From assembly GCA_003116975.1 (NCBI GenBank), contig BGKB01000120.1, positions 1 to 64,000 on the forward strand: 64,000 nucleotides of DNA, given 5' to 3'. The stretch is from Aurantiochytrium sp. KH105 (lineage: Eukaryota; Sar; Bigyra; Thraustochytrida; Thraustochytriidae). Shown here piece by piece: positions 8,519 to 19,100 of this stretch. A model generated the notes under the pieces. That model was not told the origin of the DNA. It saw only the letters and a program-made list of their open reading frames with translations, and searched no databases. The first letter of the stretch is position 1; the number at the start of each line of letters is the position of its first letter. Position numbers and translations under genes: made by a program.

Positions 8519-10837
8519 ATGGCGCTGCGCGCGGGCGCGATGGAGACGCTCGAGGCGAGGTCGGAGGCCTCGGACGCGTCCGAGGTGGACGAGGTGGAGG
8601 AGGAGCTCATCCGCAGGCTCTTCCTGCCGCGGTCGGCGTCCATCACCTCGGAGAGCGAGCTGCTCGAGCGGCGCGGCGCCGTCTCCGCGGACGACGAGGC
8701 CACGCTGCCCGAGCTGCACTTGCGGCAGAGCGACGCCGCAGAGGACGTCCCGCCGTCCGTGGCGGCGACGACGGAGGCGACCACGACGAGCTCGAAGGCG
8801 ACGCAAGGCGCTTTTCGGCGAGCGTCGTCGCGTCACCCGGATGTCGCAGGCGACGGAGCGCCGGGCGCGCTGGAGAGTGGCGCCGAGCCGGCCGCCTCGG
8901 TGGCGACGGCGGCTTCGAGCCTCAAGCACACGGAGCGGCAGCTGAAGAAGGCGGAGAAGAGCTTCTTGGACGCCGACCACGTCCGGGCCGCCAACGTCTC
9001 GCTTCGAGAGCTCTCGGAGCGATTCGGGGAGACGGCCGTGCCGACGAACCCGCTCGGAGGAGACGAGGACAGAATCGACCAATACCTTGAAAAGTTTGTG
9101 AATACGGCGGTCAAGGACGCGGTGAACACGAGCTCACCAGCCATGATTGGACACATGACGTCGTCGTTGCCATTTTTCATGCGGCCTCTCAGCCGGCTTG
9201 TGACGACAATGAACCAAAATGTGGTCAAGACTGAAACAGCGAACACGGTGACCTTTTTGGAGCGCGAAGCGCTCGCGCAACTCCATCGACAAATTTACCA
9301 TCGCGACGAAGAGTTCTACGCAAAGTACTCGCAGGCGATGGACGCCGTGCTGGGCGTCTTTACGTCGGGCGGCACCGTTGCCAACACGACAGCGCTCTGG
9401 ATCGCACGGAACTCGGCCCTTGGTCCTCGTGACGGTTTTGCCGGCATCGAACAGTGTGGCCTCATGGGTGCGCTGCGGCACTTTGGCTACGAAGGCGCCT
9501 GCGTTGTAGGAAGCGAGCTTTTGCACTACTCAATGGGCAAGGCCGTAGACGTGTTGGGTCTCGGAATGCAAGCGCTCGTGTCCGTGCCATTCGACGAAAA
9601 CTTCAAGGTGCGCCTCAATCTGGTCGAAGAGGCGGTCCGGGACTGCGAGGCCAAAAAGCTTCTCGTGATTGCAATTCTTGGCGTCGCTGGGGCGACGGAG
9701 ACGGGGACCATTGATGACCTCGACGGCCTCGCGACCATTGCTGAGCGCCATAAGATTCACTTTCACGTCGACGCCGCCTGGGGCGGGCCCCTCGTGTTTT
9801 CACGCAGACATGTGGGGCTCTTGCGAGGTATCGAACGTGCGCACTCTGTAACGCTAGACGGCCACAAGCAGCTCTACATGCCCATGGGATGTGGCTTGTG
9901 TTTTCTCCGTGACCCGGCGCTGATCGCATCGGTGCAAAAGACTGCGCGTTACATTATTCGCAAGGAGTCGTACGACCTCGGTAAATTCACTCTCGAGGGC
10001 TCGCGGCCCGCCAACGCCGTCTATCTGCACGCAAACCTAAATGTCTTTGGCGTGCGCGGCTACGAGGTCCTAGTGGACCGGAGCATTCGCATCGTGCGCT
10101 TCATGGCACGGCAGATCGAAGCCTCCAAGGGATGGTTCGAGCTGGTAACGAAGCCTCTGACGAACATCTTGCTATATCGAGCCATCCCACCGGCGCTGCA
10201 GGCGGCAGTGCTCGCGGGCGAAGCCTTAACGGCGGAACAGGATGCTGCAATCGACGAGCTCAATGTTGCACTGCAGCAACGTCAGACACTTCAGGGTCGG
10301 ACATTTGTGTCACGAACAACGATTCGCGCCCCGAATAGGGACCGGCGGCCCGTCGTGGCACTCAGAGTGGTGATTGCCAACCCATTGACTTTTGAGAGTG
10401 ATATTCTCCGCGTCTTGCGGAACCAGCTGGAGCTTCTTGCAGACCTTTTGCCGGTCGAGGAAGCTGCCTCGCGGCCGATGCCCAAGTACGTGTTGCCGGA
10501 AGGCCCCAGACAGCATACGCGGACCGAACTTCTCTCGCCAGAGGACATATTTGAAGGAGGTGATATTCCGGAGCTCCCACCCTCACCTTTTGCGCCGCGT
10601 CGGACAGCTGCGCAAGGTGAAATTGACAAGACGAATACACTTCCTCCTCGTGACGCCTCTGCTGAATTGAGCAAATCGCGATACTGGAGCGAGTACTGGG
10701 AAACGATGCCACTCGAAGTGCGAAATCTCTTCAAGGGAAATAAGGAGCTTTTTCTCACCTCCCTTGTGGCTCCTGAGCTTGGTCTAGAGGACGATCAAGG
10801 GCTCTTTAGCAAGGGATCTGCGACAAAGTCTATGTAA
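8519..10837 (+). CDS. panP: PanP-like pyridoxal-phosphate decarboxylase (aspartate 1-decarboxylase/GAD superfamily)
   Basis: 772 residues from the first ATG (MALRAGAMETL); the frame extends upstream only to a GTG at 8474. After a 180-residue low-complexity extension comes a PLP fold I/type II decarboxylase core. Motifs: MIGHMTSSLPFFMRPL, GVFTSGGTVANTTALW, ILGVAGATETGTID, FHVDAAWGG (Asp418, pyridine N contact) and LDGHKQLYMPMG (Lys450, Schiff-base Lys), then FTLEGSRPANAV and TFVSRTTI. These match the bacterial PanP group (Vibrio-type aspartate 1-decarboxylase making beta-alanine for pantothenate) better than plant or animal GAD, as far as I can judge from memory of the family. A C-terminal tail of about 100 residues follows the core. 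It could supply beta-alanine or GABA; substrate is not decided by sequence. A bacterial origin is inferred. Confidence 0.85.
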   Translation: MALRAGAMETLEARSEASDASEVDEVEEELIRRLFLPRSASITSESELLERRGAVSADDEATLPELHLRQSDAAEDVPPSVAATTEATTTSSKATQGAFRRASSRHPDVAGDGAPGALESGAEPAASVATAASSLKHTERQLKKAEKSFLDADHVRAANVSLRELSERFGETAVPTNPLGGDEDRIDQYLEKFVNTAVKDAVNTSSPAMIGHMTSSLPFFMRPLSRLVTTMNQNVVKTETANTVTFLEREALAQLHRQIYHRDEEFYAKYSQAMDAVLGVFTSGGTVANTTALWIARNSALGPRDGFAGIEQCGLMGALRHFGYEGACVVGSELLHYSMGKAVDVLGLGMQALVSVPFDENFKVRLNLVEEAVRDCEAKKLLVIAILGVAGATETGTIDDLDGLATIAERHKIHFHVDAAWGGPLVFSRRHVGLLRGIERAHSVTLDGHKQLYMPMGCGLCFLRDPALIASVQKTARYIIRKESYDLGKFTLEGSRPANAVYLHANLNVFGVRGYEVLVDRSIRIVRFMARQIEASKGWFELVTKPLTNILLYRAIPPALQAAVLAGEALTAEQDAAIDELNVALQQRQTLQGRTFVSRTTIRAPNRDRRPVVALRVVIANPLTFESDILRVLRNQLELLADLLPVEEAASRPMPKYVLPEGPRQHTRTELLSPEDIFEGGDIPELPPSPFAPRRTAAQGEIDKTNTLPPRDASAELSKSRYWSEYWETMPLEVRNLFKGNKELFLTSLVAPELGLEDDQGLFSKGSATKSM

Positions 10838-12884
10838 ATGGGATAAGTATGCGTGCTTGCTTGTTGTTGTTGTAATGAGGCGGTGAACAGGATGGAGAAG
10901 CGCAATAGGCCAAGCCGAAATTAGGAAAAATGATTACTCTTCTTTTGACGTACGACCTCACTTGTGTTTCACAGGCCGCGACGAGGACACCCTGGCTTCG
11001 GCTCATCCAAAAAGGTGCGAACCCGGGCTTTTCGTGCCGTACAAAATCAGAGACACGAAGGGTTCTTATTTGTGCGGGTCGCGTGGGGTTCGCAAATACA
11101 GGCGCTGGTACGGGGCAGAGACAACCAAGTCGTGACGGGGAACATGCAGCATGGGAAGTCCACTGTAGACTTGCTGTGCCAACAACCATGCAATCTCGGC
11201 AGCCACTCATTCGTACGAAATTAAGGTAAGTCTAATGTCGCTCAGAGCACGAACTAGCACGGTTAAAGATTTGTGATCATCAAGCTCTTCGCCACAACCT
11301 CGAGACGACATTTAAGTTGGGAAGAAATATCGTTTTTCACCATCAAACAAATTCGTCTCAGCAGAACCGAAACTCCCAGACATTCCAAGCGTACTTATTA
11401 GCAATCCACTTGATTCGAACAAAGCTCCACCAGAGTTTGTCAAAATTCTCGAGTGCTCTGGAGATCCAAAGCTTGCATCGAACTCTCACACAAGACTTGC
11501 CGTCCCTTATTATTGAGTTCAGTCGCAATACCACCATCATCAACACAAGCTGTTGTCCCAGACAATTCTTTTGAGGATGAGCATGAGACAAATATTGATG
11601 AAGCTAGGCAGCAAGACTCAGACCACATTCACCCGAGGGCCGTGCACAATGAAATTTTTTCTTCCAAAGGACCTCTTTGCACGGAAGGTCCGCCCAGTCA
11701 GTCAGCAAAGGAAGACGCTGACAACTTGTCTGTCAGGCCGCCATTGATCGCAGCAGCAAGATCAGCAGCAGCGATCGGCAAACTTTTGAGCGGCGCTATA
11801 ACGTTTCATACGCAGTTCGACACGTGGTGGAGTTGATGGGTCAAGGTGGCAACCTGCTCATGCGAGCCCAGGATTCGACAGATGTCGACCTTCTTGATGA
11901 TTTACCGCTCTTGTGAGCCCAGACCTCGACAGGGACTGATATGCACAATGGCTCACCCGGAAAGGAGAAGAAAATTGAGCAACCAAGCGTGGGAGACGAT
12001 TGGCTTGGGTAAAGGCAAAGCCAACAGCCAGCAATGGCTCGCAAGTGATAATCAATCTGTGAGACGAGATATGGGCTCGCTGGACACCATATTCTAACAG
12101 CGAAAACACAAGGTTGGGCGTAGTGGCCTGGTCACGACTCAATATAGGGCAGAAATACAGGGCGTGTGCGGGTGTCGACACCCTTTTATATTTGGCCTCA
12201 AAAGCATGTAAAATAAGACGAAGCTTGATACGATGCGCAGCTCTATAAGAGAATGCATGAACCATTGCGTTTTGCTTTTGAGGAACGCATTAAGGTGCTC
12301 ATCGAACAGCATAGCACTCAACAGAAGTCTCAAGGGCGAGACAAAAGAATAACAAAGGCATTAGAGTTTGCAACGAATGATGCAGCAGCTGCAGCAGTAG
12401 TGCAGTCTAGGTCATCAGGAAGGGCCGAAAAGGCGTGAAAGCGAAACTTGTGAAAAACAATCGTACCCAAACAAGTCTCTCAAGAATGCTGAAGACACCC
12501 CAAGCAAATCATACAGACCGCCTCAAGACCAGAACGACGCGCCCAAAACGACCAGCATTCCTTCGAAGCCCAAAATCAAGACAAAGATTGCCAATGTAAA
12601 GACCAAGTATCGTAGAATGCAGGCAAAACGTCGACCAACAACGATAGCTAACAGCGAGATTATCTTCTATTTCACGCATTTCCTAGTTTTTTCCCCGCCG
12701 TCTCGCCCAGCTGTGCGACAGTCTCATCCTCGAGCATGGTCGCAAGGCCAGCGCAGAGTTGCCTCTTTAGACCGTTCTGATACTCCTCGCGAACGCATAT
12801 GCGCGGCGGCGGAGCATTTGGCCGAAATGCGGCAACAATCTTCATAAACAAATGAACAAAATAGATCGATGGCATCCTAATCTT
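10838..12884. other. Two-kilobase gene-poor convergent region
   Basis: Between the decarboxylase and the Roc-COR-TIR gene. Composition is more AT-rich than the flanking genes. Short open frames do not resemble known proteins. A segment at about 10973-11225 has a splice-acceptor-like TTTCACAG on its left and a perfect AAG/GTAAGT donor-like site on its right (about 11223-11231). It includes a P-loop-like GNMQHGKST (about 11138-11164) but closes with TAA just before the donor. It may be a fragment of a GTPase gene, or chance. A 14-bp perfect palindrome lies at 12170-12183. Confidence 0.4.
12170..12183. repeat. 14-bp perfect palindrome GGGTGTCGACACCC
   Basis: The two 7-bp halves are exact reverse complements. 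It sits in gene-free sequence just before an AT-rich run. It could be a dimeric protein-binding site, or chance. Confidence 0.5.
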
Positions 12885-15800
12885 TCAGTGCTCAAAACAT
12901 CGGCGCACCAGCTCGTTGTAAAAGGCTTCCTCCTCGTACCACTTGCGTCGCACAGGCAGTGACTCTTCCTCGAGAAAGAAACCGTCGCAGAAATCCGGCG
13001 TTGATGCGATGTACTCGCCGAAGCTCGCGTAGCTCGCGCGATGTGTGTCAGCCTCATGAACCACAACAATGTGCTTTTCAGAATCGCGCGCGCATCGGAG
13101 CTCCTCGAGGACAGCGCTGCTCGCGAAAATCCCCTTGGTTAACACCAACACATATGTATGTGTACGGCGCACGCCGTCTAGCATTGCCTGCTGGTTGAGA
13201 TTGGCGCGATAGCCCTGATCAAACCAAACGTTGAGGCCGCGATTCTCGAGTTTCAGACGCAGAACGTCGGCCAGGTCGCCGCCCGTCGACTGCACGTGGC
13301 TCAAAAACACGTGCGTGTCTTCGTTCGGACCAAGGGACGGAACGTCAGGCACCCGAGCAACATCAGCACCGTCCTCGTCCGTATCAAGGGCGCCGATTTG
13401 CTCCACGAAAAAAGGATCAAAGTCTGCGACATCGGCCACGTCATCTTCCTCATCAACGGCCCAGAGCTCTTCCGACCCATTGTCGCGCGCACTTGTCAGC
13501 TCATGATATGACACACGAGCACCCGTCATTGGGCTGTGAAGCAGCAGCCGCCACTCAAGTCCGTAAAAGACGGTCTCGGCTTGCTCGCGGAACATGGAAA
13601 CCAGCAACTTGATGACACGTGCCGGCTTTTTCGCAGTGGCACTCACGGTGATCTGGACCGCATCGCCACGCACCTCCATAAGAAAGGAATCGCGGCCAAA
13701 AAAAACCTTGGCCGTTTGCGCATCGAGCTTGGGGGGTCTTGGAGCCAAGCTGCGTGATGTAGCAGCATCTGGTTGCGTCGCATAGGTGGCACATTGGGCA
13801 ACGAGTCGGTGAAAGACACCATTCGGCAGGAAAAATGAAGAGAAATCGAGCTCGCACGTCAAGCCACGCTTGAATCTTCTCGTTTCGACCTGCTTAATGG
13901 AGTCCGACAGCAAGCCTGAAACGAGAAACTCGTCGTCACGATGCTCATCAAAGCGCCACGGACACAAGAGCATATTGGCCTCCATGAACTGCAGCAGATA
14001 GTCCACCTCCTGGTCGGCCCAGAGCCACTCCAAAAGCGAACGCGTCGCAATCATGTCTTTTCGCAACCGCTCATACGCGGGTAAGAGACCCACACTCTTG
14101 AGGTCGCGATCATAAAACAAGCTCTGTGCGTGAAGGTCGTCTGCAATAACGCGAGCAAGCTTCTTCAGCAGCCACTCAGCGTCAATCACCACAACGCGCT
14201 CCAGAGTTTGCGACCCACGCAAGTGAACAACTACGCCGAGGCCGTGAAAGTACTCGAGCATCGCATCCACATCGGCACGAGGTCGGCCATACTCGGCCGC
14301 GCGCTCAACAACCTCGTCATAGAGCATAAAGGGTTCGCGGCTCTGAAGCATGTCTTCATGGAGTTTCAGCCAGGCGAGTGGGACCTGCTCGCGCACGTAG
14401 CGCTGCTCGGACGCCACACTCGCGATTGCAGTGCGCAATTCTACTGCACGATTTTTGTCAATGCTGCTGTTGTCGATCGCGAAAAAGAGATGACCCCCCT
14501 TGGAAGGCTGAACGAGGTGTTCGTGCGAAGTCGCACCCACATGTTCGCGAAGCACGCGATCCACCTCGCGGAGCTGGGTGACCTGATCGAGGAAAGTGCC
14601 AATCATGAGCACTGGCGCCTCGGGCGCATGCAGCCTGATACTGTGGAGCCAGAAGCGGAGAAATTCGATGGCTTCAGCCTGTGTCGACAGCTTCTGATAC
14701 TCCTCCAGAGTCAACGTCTCGCGAAAGTGCTCCTTGCCAACAATCTCGCGCATGTCAAAGACCACCAGATACAGGCCCTTGTCCGTGAGAAAGATGTGAT
14801 GCAGCGCGTAGAATACCTTTTGCCCACCATAGTCCCAGATCGTAAAGCTCACGTCACGCGCCTCGGCCTGGGCGGCACCTTGCAGCACCGCCTGGTCTTC
14901 GTCTCGAAGGGCAAACTTGCGCGTCAGCTGCTCCTCGTCAACTAGCGCTTTTGGAGAAGGCGATTCGGGGACCGGGGGAGCCGTGGCGGCAGCGGCTTCG
15001 AGCCGAACAGGAGACTTGGAGGCAGACAGACGGCCTCCCGTGGCAGCAGAAAAAAGGCTCTGCGCTGCCTCTGACACACGCCGGCCCAGAGACTTGCGCT
15101 TGAGACTCTTGCGCTCCGGAGCATCCTGAAGGCGACGCAGAGCTGCGTAGCGAGCTTGCGCGTCAAATTCGCCATGGTCCGAAGACAGTGGTTGCCAATG
15201 CTGGGCATTGGTGCGGTGGAGATCGGCAACCTCGGTCGAATTGTGCTCCATTACAGGAGTTTGGCCCAACAGCGAGCGCACCGTGGACGTTTTGCCAGCT
15301 GCGCCACGCCCTACCACCATGAGTTTAGCGCGACCCCAAGCATGCTCGTCACCCTCGTCGATCGCAGCCTTGATTGCCTCCAGCCACGCATCGTCGTCGC
15401 GCTGAGGTGGATTTGCCTTATTTCGTGCGAGCGCGGCGTCGATCTCCTTGAGGATACTGTCGTCGATGCCGTTCCCCGTAAGACTGCGCATTCGTCGAGA
15501 AAGAAAGAACGAAAGAAAGAAAGAGAGAAAGCAAGCAAGCGAGCGAGCCAAGCCAGGTCAAGACAACACAAGACAAGCCGTGCGTGCGTGCGTGCGTGCG
15601 TGTTAGTCAGCCACTTTGCTTTCGCCTGCCTGCCTGCCTTCCTTGCCAGCCTCAGTCACTGTCACTTACGAAAGCGTCTGCAGCGTCTTGTTCTGCTTGA
15701 GCGCCTCGCCGATGTTGTTGCATAGAAGACTGAGCGTTCGTTGAGAAAGAAAGAATGAAAGAATGAAAGAAAGAAAGAGAGAAAGCAAGCAAGCGAGCGA

Positions 15801-15964
15801 GCCAAGCCAGGTCAAGACAACACAAGACAAGCCGTGCGTGCGTGGTGCGTGCGTGTGCATGAATCAGTCGCCTCTTCCTCGTCTCCGCGGTCGCTCTTCT
15901 CAACAACGTACTTGAGCTCGGTCGCGCCGTTCTCCATTCTTTCGATCGCTCGGGCTGCGGCCAT
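12885..15964 (-). CDS. LRR-Roc-COR-TIR protein (ROCO family), three exons
   Basis: Spliced model on the minus strand: exon 1 15964-15912 (ATG at 15962-15964), exon 2 15729-15670 (60 bp), exon 3 15483-12885. Both introns are phase 2 with GTACGT or GTAAGT donors and CAG acceptors, and joining them gives a continuous frame of 903 residues. Domains: a short leucine-rich stretch (ATELNLLCNNIGEALKQNKT, then LQTLSLTGNGIDD); a Roc GTPase with P-loop GRGAAGKT (96-103), a 120-residue insertion, switch motif DYGGQ (255-259) and GTFLDQ; a COR region (about 400-690); an acidic linker; and a TIR domain (about 759-875; DTHVFLSHV, GLNVWFDQ, YVLVLTKG). Glu832 in VLEELRCA aligns with the catalytic Glu of NADase TIRs such as SARM1. 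Probable innate-immunity or cell-death signalling GTPase; NAD cleavage is inference. Confidence 0.87.
15484..15602. repeat. Duplicated intron segment, copy 1 (intron 2 of the Roc-COR-TIR gene)
   Basis: About 119 bp starting exactly at the splice acceptor of exon 3. It is nearly identical to 15730-15856, including a GAAA/GCAA-rich run, a unique core (CCAAGCCAGGTCAAGACAAC) and a GTGC run. Read on the coding strand this supplies a long pyrimidine tract before the acceptor. Confidence 0.9.
15730..15856. repeat. Duplicated intron segment, copy 2 (intron 1 of the Roc-COR-TIR gene)
   Basis: Partner of 15484-15602, starting at the splice acceptor of exon 2. The copies differ by a few substitutions and small indels in the repeats. 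With the 60-bp LRR exon between them, they indicate a tandem exon-plus-intron duplication or intron conversion. Confidence 0.9.
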
Positions 15965-16788
15965 CTTCCCTGCACCAGCTCGAACCTCCCTCGCGAGCGC
16001 CTCACTCCTCTCGCGCGAGCCCCAGCGCGCTTCGTGCAGCCGGATCCGTCCGCCGCGCGCGCGCGTGCGAGGGTCTGCCTGCCTTGCCTGCCAGGTGCGC
16101 GAACGAGCGAGCGAGCGAGCGATTGCGCGTTTGCTGCTGGCGCGGCGCGTGCGGCCCTCGCGCTGGACACCTGCGCATAGAACTTGTAGCGGCTGGATTG
16201 TTGTGCGAGCAATGGCAAGTGGAGAATGGCGCCGCACAGTGAAGTATGCGGGTGTAGACTGCATTTGCTGGAAATGTGTGCACGGCGTGTGCACCTGGGG
16301 CTGGCTGATTGTTTTGCAAGTGCAGAATGGCTCGGCGCATTGTGAAGTATTTTTTGGGGTGTGGTAGTAGACTTTCGCTTGATAGTGAGTTTCTGGATTG
16401 TGCGGCAGACAGTAGGCTCTTACTTTGCATTCTTGGAGTGCAACAAGCACGACGTCTCCGATCGAGCAAGTTAGTGCTCAAGGTCGCCCCCCCATGTCAA
16501 GTAGGTACCACGCACTCAAATTGAAACAATGATATCATTGTGCAGGACTTGTTTATGCCCCCAAAACGTCCATACAAGGATCGTTTTTGAGAGCTTTTCG
16601 CGGAACAAAGAAGAAAGAAGCGCTGTAAACAAGCGAACGAAATGCGCTGGGCAAGCAAATCAAATCATTCTCTCATTTATATGCAATGTACACCCGCTCT
16701 CTTTCTCTCCCCTCCTTTATTCTTTTCAAAGTTGAGATCATGGAAATACCTGTTCAATCTAATCATATCACTTTCGTTTTGCTTAGCA
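15965..16788. other. Intergenic/promoter region of the Roc-COR-TIR gene
   Basis: Lies between the ATG of the Roc-COR-TIR gene and the stop of the LARP6-type gene. The part next to the ATG is GC-rich with GAGC repeats (about 16105-16120); the part next to LARP6 is AT-rich. No additional LRR exon or other gene could be recognised. Confidence 0.5.
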
Positions 16789-18333
16789 TCAGATATCCTC
16801 TGTGGGCTCAGTCTCGCTCTTGGAACCATCTCGCAGACCGCGCCACTCGCGAGGACCGAAGCCCCGGTACTTGTTATGTTCATTCGGTGGACCGCGCGCA
16901 AATGAACCCTGTGCTCCCGAGACGAATGAGCTGGCTGCAGTTCCAGCGGCAGGCTTGGGCTTGCGGCGTGGAGGCGATGGGGCGCGACCTTCTTCATTTA
17001 AAGCTGCCGTCGCACCGTCCATTCCGGTTGACTCATATGCGAAGTGCGCATTACCATGTTCAGACGAAGTCTTCTTTTCCGGGGTCACGTCGGTCGCATT
17101 ACCAGACGCGTCGGCGAGGTAGGAGACGACAGTACCAACGCGAAGCGAGTTGAAGACTTCGGGGTTGTCGGCAAGGCTGAAAAAGTACGAGCGCGGTCCC
17201 TTTTTGCGCTTGATCTTGCTGGGAAAATCGGCAATGAAACCTTCAAAGTTGTCTCTGTCGAGCGTGCGAATCTTGCCCATGCGGCGTTTGAGCGCAGCTG
17301 TGGGCTTGACGCTAGCGTCGTTGTTGCCCTCGGTGTCTGCGACGGCTTCCGCGTCAACGCCAGCATTTTCATTGTCCTGGGCGGCTTCTCCGGGCGACTC
17401 AGGCGCTGGCGCGGGGTTCTGGTTGTGATTTTGATTCGCCTGGCGCTTGGCAGGGCGTTCGCGTTTCACTTGCACGCTGCTGCGCCAGTCAGTGGAGATA
17501 TGCAGATCTACCATGGCCTGCGCGAGCTGTTGCGACGCAAGTTCAACAAGAGCAAAGGGCTGCGGTCTGCGAGCAAAGTTCTTGCTTTGCTGCTGTTGCT
17601 GTTGCTGCTGCTGCTGCTCCGGGACATTTTCAAGCGTCACGCCGAGCACAAGGTCAGAAGGGGACTTGTCTGCGGTCATGGCGGAAGGCGCCTCGGGCAA
17701 CTTTGACTCAAAGTAAGCCCGGACCTTGTCTGCAGTCATTGGGCTGCGATCTCGCAGGTCTTGAAGACTGAAGAGACCCGTGACGCGAACTGTCCGAGCA
17801 ATCTTTTCGAGGTCTTGATCGCCCCCATTGCCAGAATGATTGCCATTGCTGGCGGGGCCGCCCGTCATGATGACCGCGTCAGGGGGTAGCGGCCGCGTCC
17901 GTCGCACGGCACGGTTATCTTTGCTGAGCTCCAAAAGGGCACCTTGGCCGCTGCCGGCGTTGACAGCCTCAGCAACTTCGCGTGCCTTGATACCTTGGCG
18001 CTTAAGCTTGGGGAAGGTGAGCAGGACACGGATGGCGCACCAGCCGCGCGGATTGCCGCGCAAGGTCTTTTCGAGGAGAAAGTGGTCCTGGACGAGGTTC
18101 TCATCGTCAAAGTAATATTCGAGCTGCTTCAGCAGGCCTGCCTGGCGCTCTGCCGCAACCTCGGCGCTCGCTTGGTCCGCGCTAGAGGGCGCGGACTGCT
18201 GGCCTTGCTCCTCCATCCTGTCTTCCCAGCGCCGGCGACAGTCGCGTTGTTGCCGTACTCTCGCGCGCTTGCGGTATGCTTTCGAAAGCCTTTCGAGATC
18301 ATTCGCAGGCATGCATGGCTTTATCTTCGACAT
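16789..18333 (-). CDS. LARP6: LARP6-type La-related RNA-binding protein
   Basis: 514 residues from the ATG at 18331-18333; the frame goes on upstream only to a TTG. A basic N-terminus is followed by a La motif (about 65-152: LKQLEYYFDDENLVQDHFLL, GWCAIRVLLTFPKLK). It ends LELSKDNRAVRRTRPLP, where the terminal V-R-R-T-x-P-x-P is characteristic of the LARP6 branch. An RRM-like region follows (about 175-310), interrupted by a Gln run. Near the C-terminus (about 486-500) FARGPPNEHNKYRGF resembles the SUZ-C motif of LARP6 proteins. Animal LARP6 binds stem-loops in collagen mRNAs; plant relatives bind polyA-binding protein. Here the role is inferred as mRNA binding and translational control. The Gln tract and Asn/Ala-rich linkers vary in such proteins. 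Confidence 0.88.
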   Translation of the reverse strand: MSKIKPCMPANDLERLSKAYRKRARVRQQRDCRRRWEDRMEEQGQQSAPSSADQASAEVAAERQAGLLKQLEYYFDDENLVQDHFLLEKTLRGNPRGWCAIRVLLTFPKLKRQGIKAREVAEAVNAGSGQGALLELSKDNRAVRRTRPLPPDAVIMTGGPASNGNHSGNGGDQDLEKIARTVRVTGLFSLQDLRDRSPMTADKVRAYFESKLPEAPSAMTADKSPSDLVLGVTLENVPEQQQQQQQQQQSKNFARRPQPFALVELASQQLAQAMVDLHISTDWRSSVQVKRERPAKRQANQNHNQNPAPAPESPGEAAQDNENAGVDAEAVADTEGNNDASVKPTAALKRRMGKIRTLDRDNFEGFIADFPSKIKRKKGPRSYFFSLADNPEVFNSLRVGTVVSYLADASGNATDVTPEKKTSSEHGNAHFAYESTGMDGATAALNEEGRAPSPPRRKPKPAAGTAASSFVSGAQGSFARGPPNEHNKYRGFGPREWRGLRDGSKSETEPTEDI

Positions 18334-19100
18334 TTGTGCCAAACAAGTCTAACGTCACAGTATGAAGCAGAGTGTTTACGAGAAAAGGAAAAGAGAAGAT
18401 GTTCGGCTGATGCGCAGAAGAGGAATTGATGATTGGATTATCAAGTGGGTGTGATGTTCGAAAGTGCAGGTACTTTGTAGACCCCGAGATTAGCTGCTCA
18501 GCGGAAACAAGATCATCCCAACCAAAGAAGTTCATGGGCAAACAAAGTTTTCTTGATCATCCTAAAGAAGTTCATGGGCAAACGAAGATTTCTTTTCCCA
18601 TTTCAAGAAAGAGTCGACGAGTGGGCTGTATAGTGGTTACTTTCTCAATAACTGCTGAGGTATGAACGTCATTTCCATTTCCCCAAAATCATGAAATGCA
18701 TCAAAAATCTTCGTCGTCCCACAACATGGTCCTTTTGATGTACATCACCCTTTGGAGATTCCGTGACGAAATGACTGCCATGCTGGACAGGATTAATGCT
18801 CTTGAACCAACCTTGCGAATGTCGACTTTAGAATACATTGATTGAAAACGCAGCAAGATGATGCTTGAAAATTCAATGGAAATTGGTGATTGAGAGCATC
18901 GCAAGTCACGCCTATTTTTATCGCCTGCATTGCTTCGCACGTTGTCAGCTGTAATTTTAAGCTGGTGCTCTGTCTTTTGGGCGTCACTGGTTTGAGCTTT
19001 GCACCCAGTAGGTGAGTTGCGAAGGGACAAGGATATTTGCTGTATGAATTTCTTTTTCACCTTGATGGGGTTAAATTAAGACCGGCGGCCAACCGACAGA
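18334..19100. other. AT-richer gene-free stretch upstream of LARP6-type gene
   Basis: Ordinary composition with no credible open frame. It holds the promoter of the LARP6-type gene and a 40-44 bp tandem duplication at 18511-18594. Confidence 0.5.
18511..18594. repeat. Tandem duplication of a 40-44 bp unit
   Basis: Copy 1 18511-18554 and copy 2 18555-18594 share GATCATCC, AAAGAAGTTCATGGGCAAAC and a terminal TTTCTT. They lie back to back with four bases of length difference. Confidence 0.9.

Noticed and set aside
11230-12640. Possible decayed transposon in the gene-poor region
   Set aside because: I looked for terminal repeats, transposase or reverse transcriptase motifs and found none; only a short palindrome and unrelated small frames.
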